Assembly (NCBI RefSeq): GCF_002844595.1
Contig: NZ_PJNW01000019.1
Span: 43,958 to 107,957 of the forward strand
DNA length: 64,000 bases
Direction of reading: 5' to 3'
Source of the DNA: Pleomorphomonas diazotrophica
GTDB lineage: Bacteria > Pseudomonadota > Alphaproteobacteria > Rhizobiales > Pleomorphomonadaceae
Part shown: in pieces, positions 23,872-31,521 of the stretch
Numbering within the stretch: position 1 is the first letter of the stretch
Layout of the letters: every line of letters starts with the position of its first letter
Program-made: the position numbers and the translations under genes
The notes under the pieces: model-generated
The model's database searches: none
What the model saw: only the letters and a program-made list of their open reading frames with translations
What the model was told of the DNA's origin: nothing

Positions 23872-25080
23872 TCACGCGCCCTGTTCCGCCGTCTTTCGCG
23901 GGCAGGGGGCGTCGGGCAGGGCGAGGGACAATAGCGACAGGGCGATGATGACGGCGCCGAACACGGTGGCCGTCTCGACGAGGCCGACGTGGCGGGCGGC
24001 GTAACCGGCGATCATCGCCGGAACGGCGTTGGAAAGGTAGCTCTCGAAATAGAAGGCCGACATCAGCCCGGCACGCTCCTGCGGCGTCACCTTGGCGATG
24101 ATGCTACGGGTGGCGCCCAGGAAGCCGGCGCCGAAGCCGATGCCGGAGACCACCGCGCCGGCCAAGAGCAGGGCCGGGCTTGCGAGATGGACGCCGCCGA
24201 GGATGATGGCCATGCCCAAGGCGCTGCCGAGGCCGCCAGCGAAGAGGCCGGCACTGGCCGTCCTGTTGCGATAGATCAGGATGGAAGCGCAGGCCGTGAA
24301 GGTGAGGGCAGCCACCGCGCCGCCGCCCAGCCAGGTGGCGCCGCCCTGGGAGATCTCGCGGATCAGCGACGGCATCAGCGACAGGAAGAAGCCACCGAGC
24401 GCCCAGGCGCCGATGTTGAGCGGCGCGACGCGCCAGAAGGCGCGGCGGGCGGCCTCGGGCACCTCGATGCGCGGGCGCGGCGACCACCTGGCCTCCGACA
24501 GCGAGGCGGCCGTTTCCGCCGACCGGAGGCTGCGGACGAGCTGGATGAGGAAGATGGCGATCAGCAGGACATAGACGAAGCGCAAGGGCAGCGGCGCGAC
24601 TTGCGCCAGGAGGCCGGAGCCCAGCGCGCCGACGCCCATGCCGATCATCGGGGCGATGGAGTTGATGGTGGCGCCGGCCTTGTGATCGAGATCGAGCAGG
24701 GCGGCGGCGAGCGCTGTGGTGGCGAGCGCGGTCGCAAAGCCCTGGACGAGCCGGGCGGCAAGCAGCCAGCCGCCATCCTGCGCCACGAGGAACAGCGCCA
24801 TGGAGAGGAGCTCGGCGCCAAGCGCCAGGGCGATCACCGGCCGCCGGCCCCAGTGGTTGGAGACGGCGCCGAAGAACAGCAGGGTGACGAGGAGCGCTGC
24901 CGCGTAGACGGCGAAGATGACGGTGATCATGAAGGGCGAGAAGCCCCAGGCCGCCTGATAGAGCGGGTAGAGTGGGCTTGGCGCGCTGGAGGCGGCGAGG
25001 AAGGCGACGAGGGTGACGGCATGAAGAGCCAGCCCCGCGCGCTTGCCGGCTTCGGCTTGAGTGTCTGGGCGGATGGTCAT
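23872..25080 (-). CDS. MFS transporter (drug-efflux type)
   Basis: The 402-residue protein has 12 predicted helices, the loop 2-3 MFS motif GAVSNHWGRRPVIALALGAE, and motif C-like GIGFGAGFLGATRSIIAK. It is a probable drug:proton antiporter. It is divergent from a TetR regulator with two TTTGC-type operators between them, a classic efflux pair. Confidence 0.88.
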   Translation of the reverse strand: MTIRPDTQAEAGKRAGLALHAVTLVAFLAASSAPSPLYPLYQAAWGFSPFMITVIFAVYAAALLVTLLFFGAVSNHWGRRPVIALALGAELLSMALFLVAQDGGWLLAARLVQGFATALATTALAAALLDLDHKAGATINSIAPMIGMGVGALGSGLLAQVAPLPLRFVYVLLIAIFLIQLVRSLRSAETAASLSEARWSPRPRIEVPEAARRAFWRVAPLNIGAWALGGFFLSLMPSLIREISQGGATWLGGGAVAALTFTACASILIYRNRTASAGLFAGGLGSALGMAIILGGVHLASPALLLAGAVVSGIGFGAGFLGATRSIIAKVTPQERAGLMSAFYFESYLSNAVPAMIAGYAARHVGLVETATVFGAVIIALSLLSLALPDAPCPRKTAEQGA

Positions 25081-25098
25081 GGTCTGGCCTCTGTGGTA

Positions 25099-25157
25099 AA
25101 AGCAAAGAGTTTGCGTTTATACGCTTGCATGACTCTAAAAGCAAATTTTTTGCTTTA
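25099..25157. promoter_or_regulatory. Two TetR-type operators in the MFS/TetR divergent region
   Basis: AAAGCAAAGAGTTTGCGTTT (25099-25118) and TAAAGCAA with TTGCTTTA (25137-25157) are AAAGCAA/TTGCTTT palindromes. They lie between the divergent starts, so binding would silence both genes. Confidence 0.75.
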
Positions 25158-25172
25158 GTGGAGTCGTGGCCC

Positions 25173-25763
25173 ATGGCTGGTTGGGAAATGGATCAAAAAC
25201 AAGCGGTTATGGAAAAGCCTCAGGCGGCGCCCAGGCCGGGCGGCCGGGCCGCCCGCATTCAGGCGGCGGTGTTCAAGGCGGTGGACGAGCTGAAGCAGGC
25301 GGGCGAGGAGCTGACGGTGCCGGCCATCGCGGCGCGGGCGGGCGTGACGCCGTCGACCATCTATCGCCGCTGGGGTACACTCGCCGACCTTCTGTCGGAT
25401 GTCGCGGTGCGGCATCTCCGGCCCGATGGCGAGCCGACCGACAGCGGCGACTGGCGGGCCGACCTCCGCTTGTGGCTCGAGCAATATGCCGAGGAGATGG
25501 CCTCCGAGCCCGGCCGCGCCATGATGCGCGACGTGCTCTCCGCCGACCGGGCCGCCAACGCCTGCACCTGTTCGGCCTATACCGGCCAGCAGCTCGACGT
25601 CATCCGCCAGCGGGCGCTCGCCCGTGGCGACACGCCGCCGGAGACGGCTGTGCTGATGGACCGGGTGATCGCGCCGGTGATCTACCGCATCCTATTCACC
25701 CACGAGGGCGCCGACGGGGATTACGTGGCAGGGCTGGTGGAGGGTGTGCTGGGAGAGGGGTGA
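25173..25763 (+). CDS. TetR-family transcriptional regulator
   Basis: The 196-residue product has a TetR HTH (RIQAAVFKAVDELKQAGEEL, then PAIAARAGVTPSTIYRRW) and a helical ligand-binding part. Start 25173 is preferred because GGAG lies eight bases upstream; ATGs at 25188 and 25209 are alternatives. It is divergent from the MFS pump. The last 25 codons have a degraded duplicate at 26180-26255. Confidence 0.87.
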   Translation: MAGWEMDQKQAVMEKPQAAPRPGGRAARIQAAVFKAVDELKQAGEELTVPAIAARAGVTPSTIYRRWGTLADLLSDVAVRHLRPDGEPTDSGDWRADLRLWLEQYAEEMASEPGRAMMRDVLSADRAANACTCSAYTGQQLDVIRQRALARGDTPPETAVLMDRVIAPVIYRILFTHEGADGDYVAGLVEGVLGEG

Positions 25764-25819
25764 TCTTCCGGCGGTGAGTGATATGCTCGCGCTCCCCGAT
25801 CCAGCATGAGGAGCGCCGA

Positions 25820-26161
25820 ATGATCCACGAATTGCGCGTCTACACCTGCCTGCCCGGCAGGTTGCCGGCCCTGCAGCAGCGTTTCGAGACCAGGACGCTG
25901 GCGATCTGGGAGCGCCTCGGCATCCGCTCGCTCGGCTTCTGGACGACCATGACCGGCCCGTCCAACAACGATCTGACCTATCTCATCGAGTGGCAGTCGC
26001 TGGCGGAGCGCGAGCAGAAGTGGGCGACGTTCATGGCCGATCCCGAGTGGCAGCAAGCCAAGGAGACGAGCGAGGCGGATGGACCGATCGTCGCCAACAT
26101 CGCGAGTTCGTTCCTCCAGCCGACGCGCTTTTTCCAAGGCTTCTCCAAGCCGTCGGAATGA
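25820..26161 (+). CDS. NIPSNAP-family protein
   Basis: The 113-residue protein has the NIPSNAP dimeric alpha/beta barrel pattern: MIHELRVYTCLPGRLPALQQ, RTLAIWERLGIRSLGFWTTM, LTYLIEWQSLAEREQKWATF. Function in bacteria is unknown. The start follows GAGGAGCGCCGA. Confidence 0.87.
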   Translation: MIHELRVYTCLPGRLPALQQRFETRTLAIWERLGIRSLGFWTTMTGPSNNDLTYLIEWQSLAEREQKWATFMADPEWQQAKETSEADGPIVANIASSFLQPTRFFQGFSKPSE

Positions 26162-26162
26162 A

Positions 26163-26260
26163 CGCACGCAACTGGATCGCCTCCTGTTCACCCGCGAGGG
26201 AGCGGATGGGGAGTATGTGGCGAGGCTGGTGGAGCGTGTGCCGGGGAGGAGGCGGGGTGA
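26163..26260 (+). pseudogene. Degraded fragment of a TetR-family 3' end
   Basis: Reading LLFTREGADGEYVARLVERV at 26181-26240 matches the C-terminus of the TetR regulator at 25173-25763 (ILFTHEGADGDYVAGLVEGV), with similar DNA over about 75 bases. No start or HTH part remains. It sits between the NIPSNAP gene and element A copy R8. Confidence 0.6.
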
Positions 26261-26267
26261 TGGTAGG

Positions 26268-26446
26268 GAGGCCGATATCAGCCGAGAGTTTCATCCTGCC
26301 TGAGGTCTACCTTGAATTCACACGTGAATTCAAGCGGCCTGCGCGGGGATGACAGGCTATCTATATGTTTCTTTTATATAAATCTGTCCTCCCCGCGCAG
26401 GCGGGGACCTCAGGCAGAAAGAGGCGAGGGGGATATATGAGGCTCC
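26268..26446. repeat. Element A copy R8, left arm carrying the 24-bp palindrome
   Basis: The left arm TGCCTGAGGTC is followed by TAC and the palindrome CTTGAATTC-N6-GAATTCAAG at 26311-26334, then CGGCCTGCGCGGGGATGACA. The centre is CTATATGTTTCTTTTATATA and the right arm CCCCGCGCAGGCGGGG with ACCTCAGGCAG. Confidence 0.82.
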
Positions 26447-26483
26447 GGGGTGCCAAACGACTGAGCGGGACTGCGTCGTTCAC

Positions 26484-27074
26484 ATGACCGACGCCCATAA
26501 CGCCCCGCTTCGCCGGGCCGCCAAGATCGTGGCGCTCCTCAACCTCGGCTATTTCGGGGTGGAGTTCGCGGTGGCCGTGGCCATCGGATCGGTGTCGTTG
26601 TTCGCCGATTCCATCGACTTCCTTGAGGATACGTCGATCAACCTCCTGATCGTGCTGGCGCTCGGCTGGTCTGCCATCGCCCGCAGCCGGGTGGGCATGG
26701 CGCTCTCCGCGATCATCCTGGTGCCGGGCCTCGCCACGCTGTGGACCGCCTGGGAGAAATTCATGACCCCGGTGGCGCCGGAGCCGCTGGCGCTGTCGCT
26801 CGCCGGCCTCGGGGCGCTCGCCGTCAACTTGGGATGCGCGCTGCTGCTCGCCCGGGTGCGCCACCACGGCGGCAGCCTGGGCAAGGCGGCTTTCCTGTCG
26901 GCCCGCAACGACGCACTCGCCAATGTGGCGATCGTCGCCGCCGGCCTCGTCACCGCCTTCCTGTGGCGCTCGGCCTGGCCCGACCTGATCGTCGGCCTCG
27001 CCATTGCGGCGATCAACGCCGACGCGGCGCATGAGGTGTGGGAAGCGGCCCGCGAGGAGGGGAAGGCGGGGTGA
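26484..27074 (+). CDS. Short CDF-like cation transporter protein
   Basis: The 196-residue protein has about six membrane helices with CDF-type motifs in TM2 and TM5 (SVSLFADSIDFLEDTSIN, FLSARNDALANVAIVAAG) but lacks the C-terminal cytoplasmic metal domain found in the 6214-7128 transporter. Such short forms are annotated as cation efflux-like. The metal is unknown. Confidence 0.78.
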   Translation: MTDAHNAPLRRAAKIVALLNLGYFGVEFAVAVAIGSVSLFADSIDFLEDTSINLLIVLALGWSAIARSRVGMALSAIILVPGLATLWTAWEKFMTPVAPEPLALSLAGLGALAVNLGCALLLARVRHHGGSLGKAAFLSARNDALANVAIVAAGLVTAFLWRSAWPDLIVGLAIAAINADAAHEVWEAAREEGKAG

Positions 27075-27096
27075 GGGGATCTTTACGTCGGAAAGC

Positions 27097-27170
27097 TTAG
27101 GCCCGCTTCAGCCTTTCCACCTCCTCGGGTTGTTGGCCGAGCAAGCGGAATAGGTTTACGACGGCACCGG
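27097..27170 (-). pseudogene. 3' remnant of an MqsA-like antitoxin gene (copy 1)
   Basis: The minus strand reads GAVVNLFRLLGQQPEEVERL and KRA before TAA (27097-27099). This is nearly the same as the end of the remnant at 30088-30245 (VVNLLRLLDRHPEELERLKR). No upstream portion is present; it abuts the stop codon of the next gene. Confidence 0.55.
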
Positions 27171-27692
27171 CTAGTAACTGGCGTCGGTCAGCGATTTCCT
27201 GATCATGTCGTAGTTCTTCCGGGCCTGCTTGTAGGTCAGGGCCGAGCTGGAGATGGTGATGAGACCGTGCCTGCCGTCCGGCAGGCGCTTGTACAGGTAG
27301 CCGCTGTGAAACATATCGGCCTTCGAGCCCTTGATCGAGGCCGGCCGCCAGTGGGTGGGGCGACCGTTGCTGTCGATGGCGTTCGGATATTCGCAGGACT
27401 CTTCTTTGCCGATGCGCCGGCAGGTGATCGGCAGGCGCGGCTCCTTTTGCGCTGAACGGATCTCGGCCTCGGTGGGCGCCGGTGCGGCGTGCAACTGGTA
27501 GCTGACGATCGAGCCTTCGCCGCAGATCCGAGGCGCCGCGCAGGTATAGCGAAATGTCCCGTCATCATCATTCATCTGGAACAACCAGCCGGGAAACTGG
27601 GTCGACGGGTCCGGGTGATCCCAGCCGGCGGCGGCCGGGAGGGGCAGGCTGGCAAGGCAGAGGAACATGGCGGCGGCGGCAAATTTTCGCAT
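27171..27692 (-). CDS. Secreted protein of unknown function
   Basis: The 173-residue protein has a signal peptide (MRKFAAAAMFLCLASLPLPA then AAG) and four mature cysteines (YTCAAPRIC, ITCRRIG, ESCEYP) that may pair. Similar periplasmic proteins are common in Hyphomicrobiales, but no function is known to me. Start 27692 is the first residue of the signal peptide; the open extension to 27794 is ignored. Confidence 0.7.
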   Translation of the reverse strand: MRKFAAAAMFLCLASLPLPAAAGWDHPDPSTQFPGWLFQMNDDDGTFRYTCAAPRICGEGSIVSYQLHAAPAPTEAEIRSAQKEPRLPITCRRIGKEESCEYPNAIDSNGRPTHWRPASIKGSKADMFHSGYLYKRLPDGRHGLITISSSALTYKQARKNYDMIRKSLTDASY

Positions 27693-27797
27693 GTCATACC
27701 CTAGGGCTGGCGGGGCGTGTGGTGTGGGATATGTGTAACCAGTGATGGTGCCGAAATCCACCCTCGACGTTGGTTGGCGATGGGCCTGGAGCACCCG

Positions 27798-28148
27798 TCA
27801 GAGGTGGGCGAGGATGTTGACCAGCCGCCCCAACGGATCGCGCAGGAAGAAGCGGCGCACGCCCCAGGGCTCGGTGACCGGGCCATAGTCCGCGGTGAAG
27901 CCGGCGGCAAGGATGCGGCGATAGGTCTCGTCGATGTCGTCCACCTCGATGGAGAGATCGGGCACCGGCGTGCCGGAGCCGCCCTCGGTGGCGAAGCTGA
28001 TCTGCGGCGCGGCCGTTCCTTCGCCGGTCAGGGTGATGATCCAGCCATGGTCCATGGCCAGCGTCATGCCCAGCACATTGCCATAGAAGGCCTTGGCGGC
28101 GTCCAGCTTGTCGGTGGCGATATTGGCGACGATGCGTTTCACGGCCAT
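27798..28148 (-). CDS. VOC-family (glyoxalase fold) protein
   Basis: The 116-residue product has KRIVANIATDKLDAAKAFYG, VPDLSIEVDDIDETYRRILA and GVRRFFLRDPLGRLVNILAH, typical of single-chain VOC dimers, often bleomycin-resistance-like. Start 28148 has GGAAGGGAG upstream. The substrate is unknown. Confidence 0.87.
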   Translation of the reverse strand: MAVKRIVANIATDKLDAAKAFYGNVLGMTLAMDHGWIITLTGEGTAAPQISFATEGGSGTPVPDLSIEVDDIDETYRRILAAGFTADYGPVTEPWGVRRFFLRDPLGRLVNILAHL

Positions 28149-28318
28149 GGCGGACGGCTCCCTTCCGGCGAGAACATAACAGATCGGCATGCCAGCGTGG
28201 CGATGCGGCCGGCAAGGCAGTCTGGCGCATTGCCTGGGAACCTTACGGCTCGACCGGCGATTGTCCCTTCAGGAGCGCCGAGCGACAGGCCCGGCGCCGG
28301 CAGGGAGGAGAGACCGCA

Positions 28319-28465
28319 ATGCTGGACATCCTGTTGCGCACGGTGCTGAGGAGCCGCCGCCGTCGTGGCGGACGCCGCGGCCTGAAGTGGCTGCTCATCT
28401 GGACGGCCGTGGCGGTCCTGGCCGGCCCGGCCATCGGCAAGATCATGGACGAGCAGGGGAAATAG
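28319..28465 (+). CDS. 48-residue basic single-pass membrane protein
   Basis: This short gene reads MLDILLRTVLRSRRRRGGRR, then one helix (LKWLLIWTAVAVLAGPAIG) and KIMDEQGK. GGGAGGAG lies eight bases before the ATG, and codon use fits the neighbours. The Arg-rich N-terminus implies N-in orientation. The function is unknown. Confidence 0.6.
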   Translation: MLDILLRTVLRSRRRRGGRRGLKWLLIWTAVAVLAGPAIGKIMDEQGK

Positions 28466-28475
28466 GCGGCGCAGC

Positions 28476-28736
28476 CTAGGGGCGAACCTCGTTGCCATCC
28501 GTGTAGCCCGGCAAGCCTGCCGCGGCCTCGAGGAAGGCCTTGGTGATCTCGGTGACGGTGAAGCGGCGGTCCCACAGCTCCGACGCCAGCAAATAGGCGG
28601 CCTCGGAGAGGATGGGCGTTTCCGGCTGCGGATTTTCGTCGTGAAGGCGCCTCAGCGCCGTGGCGAACTCATGGACCGAGTCGTGGAGGGCTGCCCGCCA
28701 CGCATCCCTGTCGGCCTGATCGCTCGTGTCCGTCAT
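28476..28736 (-). CDS. Small helical protein of unknown function
   Basis: The 86-residue product (MTDTSDQADRDAWRAALHDS onwards) is helical and acidic, with VHEFATALRRLHDENPQPET and LWDRRFTVTEITKAFLEAAA. The start follows GGAGGAACGAAC. No family is recognised. It is convergent with the 48-residue membrane protein gene. Confidence 0.65.
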   Translation of the reverse strand: MTDTSDQADRDAWRAALHDSVHEFATALRRLHDENPQPETPILSEAAYLLASELWDRRFTVTEITKAFLEAAAGLPGYTDGNEVRP

Positions 28737-28960
28737 GTTCGTTCCTCCGGGGGCAAGGCTTGGGGCAACCATATCGGCATAACTTGCGATCGCGTCAGGC
28801 GTTCCATCCTGGAATGGTGGCACGCAGCGGGAGCAGGTGAAGCACCGGGGCGAGGTGCGTTCTCCTTCCCATCAAGTGCATGTCGGCGACCAAGGTTGCG
28901 GGTGCGCCCGGTTTCGGAGGGTGTTACAGAGGCAAGACAACTCTCGTTTGCAGATTGCCG

Positions 28961-29560
28961 ATGACCGACCTTCCGGCTTCCGAAGCCAAGCGCCGACTTT
29001 CGCCGAAGTGGGTTCTGAGTGTGTTCGGCATGCTGACGGCATTCGGGCTGCTGGCCATGTTCGAGTTTCTGTCCGGTCGTCCGTTTCTGCCTTCGCCGGC
29101 ATGGGTTGCCTACGCCCGGGGACCAGCATGGATTGCCGGGCTAGCGTCTTTCGCCTGCATGCTCTGGGTTTTCCGTCGTTACGACAAGAAGAACGTCTTT
29201 CATTTCAGGGATGAGGTCGTAGAGATCGGCCATCTGTTCGGTAGTTTGATTCTATTGGCTCTCTACTTTGGTTTCGGCTATATGGCCGCCCAGAAAATTC
29301 CCCCGATGTTCGACGCGATACTGACGGGACATCGGGTGGAAATGACCTTGACGGTTGAATACACTATGCCTTGGGAGAGCAAATACTGCGGGCGCGAGGT
29401 GACGTTCGTGGAATTGCCGTTGGGCGCCAGCAGCATCTGTGGCGTCAGAAAAGACTTGCTCGACACATTCAAGCCCGGCAGCAAGATTGTGGTGTCCGGC
29501 AGGGGTACGGCGTGGGGCGTGTTTGCCGATCGTCTGCGTCTTGTCGAGGACGAGGAATGA
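28961..29560 (+). CDS. Membrane protein of unknown function
   Basis: The 199-residue protein has three membrane segments (WVLSVFGMLTAFGLLAMFEF, RGPAWIAGLASFACMLWVF, IGHLFGSLILLALYFGFGYM) and a C-terminal extracytoplasmic beta-rich domain with paired cysteines (KYCGREVT, SSICGVRK). The domain ends in an OB-like stretch GSKIVVSGRGTAWGVF. The next gene overlaps by four bases. Its GC content is lower than that of neighbours, which hints at transfer. Confidence 0.65.
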   Translation: MTDLPASEAKRRLSPKWVLSVFGMLTAFGLLAMFEFLSGRPFLPSPAWVAYARGPAWIAGLASFACMLWVFRRYDKKNVFHFRDEVVEIGHLFGSLILLALYFGFGYMAAQKIPPMFDAILTGHRVEMTLTVEYTMPWESKYCGREVTFVELPLGASSICGVRKDLLDTFKPGSKIVVSGRGTAWGVFADRLRLVEDEE

Positions 29561-30149
29561 GGAACCTCGGCCTGATGGCGCTGGTGGTCGCAGTTGTTTC
29601 GTTCCTCCTCTTCGGCAATCCCTTGGCGTTGGCCGTCTTGGTGTTTGTTCCCTTCAACCGGCTGGCGGCTCCGCAGTGGCCTTGCTGCTGGTTGCAGCCG
29701 CGGTCTTGGCTGGCGGGATCTCGTTGGCCGTCAGTCGCATCTTCGCAACGCGGCGTTATGTCATGCCCCTGTTCGCCGGCCTGTGGCTGGCCTTGTCAGT
29801 TGGTCTAGTGGGATTCTACGCGGAGTATCTGCGGACGCTTAAGGTCGCCGAGTTCCGTCCCGACGTTTACGTCGAGAACTCGTTCTTTCGCTCCCTTCAT
29901 AACGCGCCGGCCGAGTTTCAGTTCTTCGCCCACGCCGTCGCTGTCCGGGATTGCAAACTCTACGCCTGGAGTTACCGAGAGATGGCGTTTTACGAAGTGC
30001 CTGAGACCGTCACACTGGATGACCCGGCGTATGAATGGCCGGAAGGCTGCCGGAGCCGAACAGGCTTCGGCCGTGTTGCCGGCAGCCTTACGCCCTCTTC
30101 AGCCTCTCCAACTCCTCCGGATGGCGGTCGAGAAGGCGGAGCAGATTGA
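29557..30149 (+). pseudogene. Frameshifted membrane protein gene
   Basis: The frame starts at ATG 29557 (MRNLGLMALVVAVVSFLLFG) and runs to about 29670, where coding continues in another frame: AVALLLVAAAVLAGGISLAV, RYVMPLFAGLWLALSVGLVG, then an extracytoplasmic part with RDCKLYAWSYREMAFYEVPE. One base change near 29660-29690 would restore it. The 3' end then reads into the MqsA-like remnant near 30060 without its own clear stop, so both decay and truncation are likely. Confidence 0.6.
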
Positions 30150-30245
30150 CGACGGCGGGCGCGGGAACGACCTTGCCCGTCTCGTAGCGCGAGAAGGCGT
30201 TGTGGCCGCCGCCGGTGAGCAGCGAGACTTCCTTGCACGGTCAAC
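30088..30245 (-). pseudogene. 3' remnant of an MqsA-like HTH antitoxin gene (copy 2)
   Basis: The minus strand encodes KEVSLLTGGGHNAFSRYETG, then KVVPAPAVVNLLRLLDRHPE and ELERLKRA before TAA at 30088-30090. GGGxNAFSRYExG is the recognition-helix signature of MqsA-like HTH antitoxins. The preceding codons contain a stop, so the zinc-binding N-terminal half is missing. Confidence 0.72.
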
Positions 30246-30295
30246 CTCGATCCTTCACAAGCCGAACAAGCGCGCCGATGGTATCGTGTTGTTTT

Positions 30296-30354
30296 CCCGA
30301 GCGGGACATACAGCTCGGCGGTGGCAGATTGTCATGAAGTTGCTCCCGAGCGGG
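30296..30354. promoter_or_regulatory. Two CCCGAGCGGG palindrome-like sites, orphan operator
   Basis: TTTCCCGAGCGGGA (ending 30306) and TCCCGAGCGGGAAA (starting 30344) are inverted relative to each other, 49 bp apart. They lie 5' of the MqsA-like remnant and may be the operator of the lost module. No gene now starts cleanly from this region. Confidence 0.4.
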
Positions 30355-30539
30355 AAATCTCGCGGCAGTCAGTGCGACTGCCTGGGAGGCTCAACATCGG
30401 CGCCACCGCAGCGCACCGAAACGCAACCATCGGTCGGGCTGATGGAACCGGCAGGGCCTCTCCGGAATTTGCTTAGGGTGGATCGGTATTTCTCGCGGGG
30501 ATTTTTCCTCTCCGCATCCCTCAGCCAAGGAGGCCGCAC

Positions 30540-30698
30540 ATGACACTCGGCACAATCCTGATCATCGTCCTCGTCATCATTCTGCTCGGCGCGCTGCCGA
30601 CCTGGCCCTATTCCTCGCGCTGGGGTTACGGCCCCTCCGGCGGTCTCGGCCTGATCTTGCTGATCATCGTGATCCTGATGCTGATGGGCCGAATATAG
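30540..30698 (+). CDS. DUF3309 small membrane protein
   Basis: The 52-residue protein has two hydrophobic stretches, GTILIIVLVIILLGALPTW and GLGLILLIIVILMLM, separated by PYSSRWGYGPSGG. This is the DUF3309 pattern, common in alphaproteobacteria and of unknown role. The ATG at 30540 follows AAGGAGGCCGCAC. Confidence 0.88.
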   Translation: MTLGTILIIVLVIILLGALPTWPYSSRWGYGPSGGLGLILLIIVILMLMGRI

Positions 30699-30736
30699 CG
30701 TCTCGCTGTCCGGCATTCGCCGACTGGACGATTACG

Positions 30737-30770
30737 CCGCCGCGATGGAAAGACCATCGCGGCGGTTCCT
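30737..30770 (+). terminator. Intrinsic terminator after the DUF3309 gene
   Basis: A perfect 12-bp stem, CCGCCGCGATGG (30737-30748) with CCATCGCGGCGG (30754-30765), has a 5-base loop and is followed by TTCCTC. It also faces the convergent toxin gene. Confidence 0.75.
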
Positions 30771-30805
30771 CATTGATGCCCTGCCGTGCAAGCCACCTTC
30801 CCGTC

Positions 30806-31114
30806 CTACGCGGGCAACAGGTTGCGCAAGTCTCTCCGACCATCAACCACGCGGACGATCCCAACTATCTCGATGGGGCCATCATCCGTGTCCGGTTCGA
30901 TTTCGTAGAGCAGCACGAAGGGGCTTTCGACCAGCATGCGGGCCGCTGGATGGATTTCCGGCCGCCGGACGCCGAGGCGTGGCTGATCGATCAGGAGCTT
31001 GGCCTTCTGCTCCATGCGCGCCAGATAGCGCTCAGCCGCCGCCGGCTGTTCGGCGCCGATCGTCAGGTAGATGTCGATGAGATCGGCTCGGGCCTGCGGC
31101 GTCCATATATAAGG
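30806..31114 (-). CDS. ParE-type toxin, start codon unclear
   Basis: The open frame encodes PYIWTPQARADLIDIYLTIG, then the ParE middle and VGIVRVVDGRRDLRNLLPA. This is a full-length ParE except for the first codons. In frame, only CCT-TAT-ATA-TGG follows the antitoxin stop TGA (31115-31117), and no ATG, GTG or TTG is available. A TTG in the +1 frame at 31118 would reach it with one extra base. The toxin is therefore start-lost or uses a non-canonical start; ATG at 31015 would give only a 69-residue fragment. Confidence 0.68.
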   Translation of the reverse strand, partial: PYIWTPQARADLIDIYLTIGAEQPAAAERYLARMEQKAKLLIDQPRLGVRRPEIHPAARMLVESPFVLLYEIEPDTDDGPIEIVGIVRVVDGRRDLRNLLPA

Positions 31115-31396
31115 TCAAGCGCCATGACGCGGCGCGCCCTTGAGCTTGGCGCGCGCTTCTTTCCGAAGCTCCTCGAAATCCGGTGGCTCGGCCGGGCCGC
31201 TGGCCTTGCCTTCGTCCCACAGCGCCCGGAGGCGGCGGATTTCCTCGGTGCGGGCCACCCATTTGGCTTCCCAGTCGCGCATGGCCTCGCGGACGATCTC
31301 GCTGGTGGTGGCATAGGCGCCGGTGCTGACGGCTTCGCGCATCATCGCAGCCTGTTGGGCCGTCAGGGCCAGGCTCATCTTCTCGACGTTGGGCAT
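31115..31396 (-). CDS. ParD-like antitoxin
   Basis: The 93-residue protein has RHH text [40 protein letters not shown], then a toxin-binding tail [20 protein letters not shown]. Start 31396 has GGGAGGCGACA upstream. An ATTGGTAG-N9-CTACCAAT operator lies directly upstream, overlapping the region from which the phage tail operon starts on the other strand. Confidence 0.85.
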   Translation of the reverse strand: MPNVEKMSLALTAQQAAMMREAVSTGAYATTSEIVREAMRDWEAKWVARTEEIRRLRALWDEGKASGPAEPPDFEELRKEARAKLKGAPRHGA

Positions 31397-31411
31397 TGTC
31401 GCCTCCCGCTC

Positions 31412-31436
31412 ATTGGTAGGAAAGTTTACTACCAAT
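31412..31436. promoter_or_regulatory. Operator ATTGGTAG-N9-CTACCAAT of the ParD/ParE module
   Basis: Exact inverted arms at 31412-31419 and 31429-31436, 15 bases upstream of the antitoxin ATG. The site is 32 bases from the promoter-like motif of the tail operon. Confidence 0.75.
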
Positions 31437-31467
31437 CGGGAGGGCTGCCAAGACGAGGGGATGGCCG

Positions 31468-31502
31468 CCACCGCGAAAACCCGCGCTTGCCTAGAGTGCG
31501 GC
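31468..31502 (+). promoter_or_regulatory. Phage-type promoter-like motif P1
   Basis: CCACCGCGAAAACC, 9 bases, CTAGAGTGCGGC. It matches P2 to P6 (CCAYCACGGAAACC, 8 bases, TTAGCGTC) and ends 19 bases before the tail tubular A start codon. Confidence 0.5.
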
Positions 31503-31521
31503 ACGGTTTTCGAGGTGGTTC

